From assembly GCA_023136145.1 (NCBI GenBank), contig JAGLRU010000339.1:1-19995 (forward strand): 19,995 nucleotides of DNA. The letters run 5' to 3'. The number at the start of each line of letters is the position of its first letter. Within the stretch, counting starts at the first letter, position 1. Source of the DNA: Alphaproteobacteria bacterium. GTDB lineage: Bacteria > Pseudomonadota > Alphaproteobacteria > Micavibrionales > UBA2020. Both the position numbers and the translations under genes were made by a program. The notes beneath the pieces are model-generated. The model was not told the origin of the DNA. It was given only the letters and a program-made list of their open reading frames with translations, and did no database searches. Shown here piece by piece: positions 15,382-19,995 of the stretch.

Positions 15382-15977
15382 TTTATTTTTGCCTTGCCCT
15401 ATGATTTTTTATTAAGAATTAAGGGTGCCAGTTTTTATTGTAGAATAAAAGAGAAACTCTATTTCTCTATTTTAATATAGATATATCTTAAGAAGTTGTA
15501 GTTAGTAGTACGGTGGATAGCGTGAGTAGAAAGTTAAGAATGTATTTAGTCACAGGGATATTTGAGTTGATGAGTTTCGTGGAGAAGGATATTTTTTGTA
15601 TAGAGTAATTTTTTAACAGGTTATCATCCTTTTTCCGGTAATTGTGAATCTTGTGGATAACTTGAAATTCAAGTGTAAATAAGTTATCCCCGTTATTGAT
15701 ATTCAGAATCTATATTTGTATTTTTTTTGTATATTTGTATTTTTTTTGTTGATAGAGCTTTTTGTCAATTAATGCGCATGCTTGCAAACAGAGTTATTTA
15801 CGAATTATCTACAATCCGTAAGATGGCTTTTTAAAGAATCTTTTATAAAGTGATATATTAGCAACATATTATAGTTCAAGATTTTAAGAAAGGATGTTTG
15901 ATAGTTGAATTAAGAGCTTTTCATTTTTTACCTTACTAGATAGGGTTGGGTGAACAGTCAAAGCAGGGGCTTGGTTT
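15361..15977. other. oriC: Putative chromosomal replication origin (oriC)
   Basis: Gene-free, strongly AT-rich stretch of about 600 bases between divergent hemE and an unknown gene. DnaA-like boxes, compared with TTATCCACA: a perfect one on the minus strand at 15652-15660; 8 of 9 at 15361-15369 (-) and 15805-15813 (+, TTATCTACA); weaker ones at 15512-15520 (-), 15674-15682 (-), 15684-15692 (+, TTATCCCCG) and 15794-15802 (+). Boxes at 15652 and 15674 are 22 bases apart and those at 15794 and 15805 are 11 apart, whole helical turns. A T-rich tandem repeat lies between the two clusters and suits an unwinding element. Position next to hemE matches the known Caulobacter and Rickettsia origins. I found no TTAA-N7-TTAA CtrA sites. 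Confidence 0.8.
15712..15749. repeat. 19-bp perfect tandem repeat, two copies, in the putative oriC
   Basis: The 19-base unit ATATTTGTATTTTTTTTGT occurs twice back to back (15712-15730 and 15731-15749) without a mismatch. It contains an 8-base T run per copy, so the region has a strong strand bias and low melting energy. It lies about 20 bases from the inner DnaA-like boxes. Confidence 0.9.
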
Positions 15978-16586
15978 ATGATTGAAGACTGGCAAAAATT
16001 AGATTCTGAAAAGACCGTGCGTATATTGGGTGAAATAAATCCATATTTGGAGCCAATTCAGTTTGATCCTAATACCGTAACAATTCGTTCTCAAAAGCTT
16101 TCTTTCTATAAGGAGTATACATTTTTTGAACTTACGGATATTTCTGCCATTCCCGGTGCCCGCAAATACGCGATTTACAAACCGGGCGAAGTAAATGTTA
16201 TCAATTGGACTAACCAGATTATTTACGAGATCAATGAAAAAGCACCGATTTTGCTAAATAAAGAAAGTGTTTCTCGCTATGTAAGATTTTTTTTCAACTA
16301 TGTTCGAGGGAGACATGGTCGATTTTTAATTATTGAAACCATTGACGATATTCGTTGGCAAATTGAACCTCCTATTCAGGGGCGGAAAGTTATGCAGGAA
16401 ATGCTAGAGCCAATAATGTTGATTGATCAGAATTCAGAAGATGTTTTCAATCTTGAAGCTTTTATGATTTTTAAGGATTCATTATTTAGAACGAAAATTC
16501 AGGTTAGTTCAGATGGTTTTGTAAGTATGTCTGATGAAGACCTGAAGATTGAGGGTATGCCGGTTTTGCAGGATAGCTTCGGCTGA
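15978..16586 (+). CDS. Origin-proximal conserved-looking protein of unknown function
   Basis: I do not recognise a named family for this 202-residue protein. It has no signal peptide or membrane helix and reads as a soluble cytoplasmic protein with mixed alpha/beta content. The middle carries a striking Arg-Tyr-Val-Arg-Phe-Phe-Phe-x-Tyr-Val-Arg-Gly-Arg-His-Gly-Arg-Phe run (about 105-121) with dense Arg and aromatic residues, followed by an acidic Glu-Thr-Ile-Asp-Asp-Ile stretch. The ATG at 15978 has CAGGGG about 9 bases upstream. It is the first gene transcribed away from the putative origin, opposite hemE. In other alphaproteobacteria a different gene is usually described there (RP001 in Rickettsia), and I cannot show this is a homologue. 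Function unknown. Confidence 0.75.
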   Translation: MIEDWQKLDSEKTVRILGEINPYLEPIQFDPNTVTIRSQKLSFYKEYTFFELTDISAIPGARKYAIYKPGEVNVINWTNQIIYEINEKAPILLNKESVSRYVRFFFNYVRGRHGRFLIIETIDDIRWQIEPPIQGRKVMQEMLEPIMLIDQNSEDVFNLEAFMIFKDSLFRTKIQVSSDGFVSMSDEDLKIEGMPVLQDSFG

Positions 16587-16853
16587 AGAAAAGTTGCTGA
16601 AGCAGTGATTCTCTTACATACACTTGTCTGTAGAAAAAAGTGTACTGAATTTTGTTGGTATAACTCCTTTGTTACCCCTTAAAGTTTACGTAATCCTATT
16701 ATTTTTTTGCTTTTTTCAATTTTGAAAAGGGTTGTTAACCATCTATCCCGCATGATGGAAATATCAGCGAAGGAGAGAAGCTGTCAACCCGCAAGAAAAG
16801 TGGGGTTTTGAGGAAAATAAAAATAAAAAAAATAGTGGAAGTGGGCACTTCTT
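16587..16853. other. Intergenic region with a short inverted repeat at the downstream start
   Basis: I see no gene here. TACACTT and AAGTGTA (16619-16625 and 16638-16644) could form a weak hairpin after the upstream stop. GAAGTG-GG-CACTTC at 16838-16851 is an inverted repeat ending two bases before the ATG at 16854, where it would hide the ribosome-binding region or serve as an operator. Confidence 0.4.
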
Positions 16854-17891
16854 ATGGGAAATGAAATAGACGGCGATGCAGGAACCTTTACAAAAAAACC
16901 AAAAACTGAAGGTTTCAGAAATACGTCACGTCGGTTGAAGAAAGGTAAGGAAAATCATCTAAACTATCGTGCTAGTTTTGATTGGCGTTTGGATCAGACA
17001 AGCGTATGTAATAAACAATCCGATGCTACCATAGCGCATATTAATCTGGAAGAATTGAAAACGGTTATTCTGAAATCACGCACTGGTAAAGCGCTTCTGC
17101 AAGGAGAGAGTGCCAATGGGTTGAAGATTTATTATGATTCGCAAACGCCTCAGTCACAATTTTATCCGAGAGGGAAAAAGAGTATTATCGCACTCAATCC
17201 TCATCATCCCAGAGGAGATTTACTGAACATTCTAACACGTGAATTGCGCCATGCATGGCAGCATTATCAAGGTGCGCTTGTTAATCCGATGAATTTTGAG
17301 CCGGATGGAGCGGTACTCGTCAATCGGGCGCAACAAGCTGATATATTGATGATGTCGGTTAAGGTGGCATGGGAACTAAAGCTGGTAGGAGAAAGCGAGG
17401 CATGGGATTTTATGATAGGTTCTTCCATGGTGGATGTGACGCGTGTCTTCGAGGTACATGCCCGGAAAGATTTTCGTTCCCTGAACAATGGTGAGGCAGC
17501 GCGTGCTGCGTATGACAAGTTTTTTGATGACAGTCGTACGAAGATACATGACAAGCGGATAATTCATCAAATGTTGTTAGACGATCAAGGTTATATGAAG
17601 GCTTTGGGGAAACAGCCAAAAGCAGATATGGCATTGTTTAAAAAGCTGGGAGAATTGCCGTTTGGCCGTAATTATCTGACGCTCTGTGGCAAAAGGCAGC
17701 CAACGGATATGTGCTATTCCACGATAGAAGATCGATCCAACGCTAACTTTCTGTGGTTTATTAAGTTTGAACGTAGCTTTCAGGAAAAAGAATTGGAAAT
17801 GGTACAGACATCAGTTAAGACATCGGCGGAAATAGTTGACTTCGCAAAGTGGGTCTTTTATACGCGCCCTCCGGCAGGGTATGGTCTGTAA
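16854..17891 (+). CDS. Zincin-like putative metallopeptidase with degenerate HExxH motif
   Basis: The 345-residue protein has no signal peptide. After a Lys-rich N-terminal 35 residues comes a region (about 90-200) that looks like a small zincin domain of the DUF6782 kind: Ile-Ile-Ala-Leu-Asn-Pro, then Leu-Thr-Arg-Glu-Leu-Arg-His-Ala-Trp-Gln-His at 127-137. The expected HExxH is RExxH, since the first position is Arg129. Farther on, Arg-Ala-Gln-Gln-Ala-Asp stands where such domains often carry a Glu ligand. If the family call is right, zinc binding is likely lost and this is a pseudoenzyme; the family call is from memory and uncertain. Gly-Glu-Ser-Glu-Ala-Trp follows near 179-184. The start has only a weak Shine-Dalgarno and an inverted repeat just before it. 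Confidence 0.65.
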   Translation: MGNEIDGDAGTFTKKPKTEGFRNTSRRLKKGKENHLNYRASFDWRLDQTSVCNKQSDATIAHINLEELKTVILKSRTGKALLQGESANGLKIYYDSQTPQSQFYPRGKKSIIALNPHHPRGDLLNILTRELRHAWQHYQGALVNPMNFEPDGAVLVNRAQQADILMMSVKVAWELKLVGESEAWDFMIGSSMVDVTRVFEVHARKDFRSLNNGEAARAAYDKFFDDSRTKIHDKRIIHQMLLDDQGYMKALGKQPKADMALFKKLGELPFGRNYLTLCGKRQPTDMCYSTIEDRSNANFLWFIKFERSFQEKELEMVQTSVKTSAEIVDFAKWVFYTRPPAGYGL

Positions 17892-17916
17892 GGTGTCGCT
17901 GAGGTATCACAACATA

Positions 17917-18615
17917 TTATTGGTTCATTTCGAGATTAAACAAAAGCTTTTCGCCTTTGTTGTAAAACCAGTCCTTCGTTAGTTCAAGTGCGCGATCTCT
18001 ATCTCGTCTTGTTAGGCTGCCTGAAATGTTGGCGCGATCTTCTATGGCTTGTTTTTTTCCTGGCCCGGTGGGGTAATGTAAAATGGCTATATTCAGCCAC
18101 ATTAGTGCCTTGACGGGGTTTGCCTGAATGCCGATCTTGGGCGGAGGCACGCCCACGCCTGTAAATGTAAGAATACCTAAGTAATGCTCTGCGAGTGGTC
18201 GTCCGGCTTCAGCGGCTTTGGAGAACCAGTAATAAGCGTCTTTACCACTTTTCGGCACGCCTTGTCCGTTGAGGTACATGATACCGAGAATTTCTTCTAC
18301 TTGATGTGAGCCAGATTCTGACAGCGGAAGGAGATATTTGGCGGCGACATCGTACTTTCCCTCGTGATATGCGTCGATAACATCTTCCAGCGTCATAGTG
18401 CCTGTCATGCCTATAGAGTAGTCGTTTGAAAAGGTCAGATTCTTTCTTTTCAAAAGCGTATAGACGTTTGGTAGAAGCACACCTTGCGGAATATTCTCGT
18501 ATTCCTCTAATGAGGGCATGTCGGATGAATGTGTTGTGGGTTTAGCGGAGCGCACCAAGGATGGTGTCAAGCAGAGCACTGTGCATAAAACGAAAATGAC
18601 TAATGGAAGGCGCAT
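17917..18615 (-). CDS. Exported Sel1-like repeat protein
   Basis: The 232-residue protein begins with a clear signal peptide (about residues 1-23, Met-Arg-Leu-Pro then a hydrophobic core, ending Val-Arg-Ser-Ala). Two to three Sel1-like (TPR-related) repeats lie at about 84-178, shown by Gly-x-Met-Tyr-Leu-x-Gly-x-Gly-Val-Pro and Ala-x-x-Trp-Phe-x-Lys-Ala-Ala-Glu-x-Gly. Such repeats form helical scaffolds for protein-protein contacts; the partner is unknown. The frame is open up to 18795, but AAGGAGAG directly before the ATG at 18615 and the signal peptide fix the start there. The longer frame would also overlap the OsmC-like gene. The fusion of repeats with a short Asn/Gln tail looks complete. 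Confidence 0.85.
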   Translation of the reverse strand: MRLPLVIFVLCTVLCLTPSLVRSAKPTTHSSDMPSLEEYENIPQGVLLPNVYTLLKRKNLTFSNDYSIGMTGTMTLEDVIDAYHEGKYDVAAKYLLPLSESGSHQVEEILGIMYLNGQGVPKSGKDAYYWFSKAAEAGRPLAEHYLGILTFTGVGVPPPKIGIQANPVKALMWLNIAILHYPTGPGKKQAIEDRANISGSLTRRDRDRALELTKDWFYNKGEKLLFNLEMNQ

Positions 18616-18725
18616 AGAGAACTCTCCTTTATAGGAAGTTAGTATATCTTTCTTTTGCGGAAAGGAAAAGCAGGCGATGCTTTGTAGACGATTGATCTTC
18701 TGTTCGGTGTCATTAAAAAATGCGG

Positions 18726-19154
18726 TTAAATTTCTGACAGGCGGCTGATGATGTTGGGGCGCGGTGTTTCCGTGAGTGTACGGTGAACAGGGCATTTGTC
18801 AGCGATTTTCAGCAAATCTTTGCGTTGTGTATCGTTGAGGTCACCTTCTATGGCGATATCGCGAGTGATGATATCGATGATTTTTTGATCGGAGGTTTTT
18901 TCCTTAATGTTGGTGAGTTTTATGGTGATTTTTCTGACATTCCATTTTTTTCGATTTGCGTACATGCGTAGTGTCATTGATGTGCAGGAGCCTAAAGCCG
19001 CAAGTAGCAAATCGTAAGGAGCGGGTCCTTGATCGAGTCCACCTTTGTTTTCAGGTTCGTCGATAATCATAGAATGATGGCCAGCCTTGACGTTTTGTGT
19101 ATACAGACCGTGATCGGTTTCCTCAATGGTAACGGTGCTGACATGCTTTGACAT
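18726..19154 (-). CDS. OsmC/Ohr family peroxiredoxin-like protein
   Basis: Small cytoplasmic thiol protein of 142 residues. The two family cysteines are present: Cys57 in Gly-Ser-Cys-Thr-Ser-Met-Thr-Leu and Cys121 in Cys-Pro-Val-His-Arg-Thr-Leu. The fold start Gly-Pro-x-Pro-Tyr-Asp-Leu-Leu-Leu-Ala-Ala-Leu is typical. OsmC and Ohr proteins reduce organic hydroperoxides with these two cysteines; the Cys-Pro-Val-His ending fits the OsmC/YhfA-like branch better than Ohr. AGGAAG lies upstream of the ATG on the minus strand. The Sel1 gene starts 110 bases downstream, so the two may be co-transcribed, though I see no functional link. Confidence 0.9.
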   Translation of the reverse strand: MSKHVSTVTIEETDHGLYTQNVKAGHHSMIIDEPENKGGLDQGPAPYDLLLAALGSCTSMTLRMYANRKKWNVRKITIKLTNIKEKTSDQKIIDIITRDIAIEGDLNDTQRKDLLKIADKCPVHRTLTETPRPNIISRLSEI

Positions 19155-19280
19155 GAAAAAACTTCCTGAGAAATGACTGATTCGATCTTATCCAAAGAGT
19201 ATCTTAGCAGAGCCGTAAAACAATGAAAAATGGGTAAGACCAGTACAAAAGTCAAAAACCTTTACCGTATTAACTGACGC

Positions 19281-19309
19281 TTAACTTTGTTTGCATAAAA
19301 TCTTATATA
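19281..19309 (+). promoter_or_regulatory. Possible promoter of the orphan gene at 19380
   Basis: TTAACT at 19281-19286 (4 of 6 to the -35 consensus) is 17 bases from TATATA at 19304-19309. It lies about 70 bases upstream of the chosen start. Confidence 0.35.
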
Positions 19310-19379
19310 GGGCTGAAAAATTATGGTGAAACCTAAAGCAATTTTGGAAATTAGCTTTGAGATAATTGGGAGAGGAAAA

Positions 19380-19712
19380 ATGAAAAAAACCCCGCAAAAA
19401 GAACAAAAATTGGCTTTCTTGGGAATAGGCAAAAAAGACGGCCGATACGTCGCTCTTATGGTGAATGTTAATACGGTGGGAGACTCCGGTCTGAGCAGTT
19501 TGCGGAGTGCTTGGTTGACACATGCGTCTCCCCTTTCAAGAAAAGGCATTTTTCCGGTGACTGAAGATGGGCTTAAGGATCGTATTAATGTGTTTGAAAA
19601 AATGGGGCAGGTCGATAACAGGAAAGTGTTCGAGACAGCTTTGCAAACGCTCAATAATAAAAACGGTATAACGCAGAGTCACGTTGCATCTGCGCCAAAA
19701 CAGGCTATGTAA
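19380..19712 (+). CDS. Small orphan protein, 110 residues
   Basis: I do not recognise this protein. It is basic, lacks a signal peptide or membrane segment, and reads as a soluble protein with a Leu-Ala-Phe-Leu-Gly-Ile-Gly start, a central Gly-Asp-Ser-Gly-Leu-Ser-Ser-Leu turn and a helical second half. The frame is open from an ATG at 19323, but GGGAGAGG sits directly upstream of the ATG at 19380, making that the likely start. It stands alone between the OsmC-like gene (opposite strand) and a probable transposase. Coding status rests on the Shine-Dalgarno, a plausible upstream promoter and a clean stop, so it is moderately sure only. Confidence 0.55.
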   Translation: MKKTPQKEQKLAFLGIGKKDGRYVALMVNVNTVGDSGLSSLRSAWLTHASPLSRKGIFPVTEDGLKDRINVFEKMGQVDNRKVFETALQTLNNKNGITQSHVASAPKQAM

Positions 19713-19939
19713 AAACGATTTATGGGATTGTTGGATTTTTGAGGGTATTATAAATACGGGTCAAGACTAGCAAATAGAGCATAAAAGTACTAAAAGGTTA
19801 GGAATGATAATGGTAAACAGGTACTGCAATTTTTGAAGATTTCTGATGCAAAAATTAAGAGAGCTTATCAGGTAGACTCACTTCATAATTAGAAGATTGG
19901 GCGGTTATCCTGCATAATCTTTGTGTGGGAGGATTGTTT

Positions 19940-19995
19940 ATGAACACATTGGAAGTTTTGCTTGCTCGTCCTGGGTTATTTTTCCGTCTTTCCGG
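19940..19995 (+). mobile_element. 5' end of a probable insertion-sequence transposase, truncated by the window edge
   Basis: GGGAGGA lies 7 bases before an ATG at 19940 that opens a frame running off the window. The visible residues, Met-Asn-Thr-Leu-Glu-Val-Leu-Leu-Ala-Arg-Pro-Gly-Leu-Phe-Phe-Arg-Leu-Ser, resemble the opening of IS4/IS5-type transposases, where an Arg-Pro...Phe-x-Arg-Leu-(Thr/Ser)-Gly motif precedes the helix-turn-helix. Only 18 codons are available, so the call is tentative. The gap 19713-19939 holds no other gene I can support and may contain the left end of the element. Confidence 0.4.

Noticed and set aside
15382..15977. CtrA sites and tRNA or other RNA genes in the origin region
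   Set aside because: TTAA pairs occur at spacings of 3 and 12, not 7, and no cloverleaf or other conserved RNA motif is visible.
18616..18795. N-terminal extension of the Sel1-repeat protein
   Set aside because: It would bury a strong AAGGAGAG site and the signal peptide inside the protein and overlap the OsmC-like gene.

Overview
The window looks like chromosomal DNA of a moderately AT-rich alphaproteobacterium. Evidence: an alphaproteobacterial-style ffs-dnaX-ybaB block, a COG4111-type NAD-regulator homologue, a SURF1 cytochrome oxidase assembly protein, a hemE-hemH-hemJ haem cluster, and a gene-free DnaA-box-rich region directly upstream of hemE, which is where Caulobacter and Rickettsia keep their replication origin. 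I cannot name a genus. SURF1, HemE/H/J, alanine dehydrogenase, FabI and AroC suggest an aerobic organism that makes haem, fatty acids and aromatic compounds.

Layout. 67-450 (-): rnpB, the RNase P RNA. 736-2398 (+): a small exported protein overlapping an NrtR-like Nudix-fold regulator. 2421-2798 (-): an unrecognised small protein. 2892-5723 (+): the 4.5S SRP RNA gene (ffs), dnaX, ybaB and surf1, tightly packed with overlapping stops and starts and ending in a long perfect palindrome. 5810-8701 (-): alanine dehydrogenase and a membrane-anchored M23 peptidase with its own terminator. 9005-10569 (+): fabI with a palindromic operator-like site in its promoter, then a DUF4145/zinc-finger accessory gene. 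10584-10708: a paired palindromic repeat element. 10781-12741 (+): aroC and a class-3-lipase-like hydrolase. 12838-15381 (-): hemJ, hemH and hemE, overlapping and transcribed as one unit away from the origin region. 15382-15977: putative oriC. 15978-17891 (+): an unrecognised origin-proximal gene and a zincin-like protein with a degenerate active site. 17917-19154 (-): a secreted Sel1-repeat protein and an OsmC-family protein. 19380-19995 (+): a small orphan gene and the first codons of a probable transposase cut by the window edge.

Most of the window is housekeeping. The parts most worth a second look are the putative origin (seven DnaA-like boxes, two on exact helical spacing, plus a 19-bp tandem repeat in a T-rich tract), the two uncharacterised genes beside it, the palindrome over the fabI promoter, and the accessory patch at 9.86-10.71 kb. 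I found no convincing defence system, CRISPR array, tRNA or rRNA gene.
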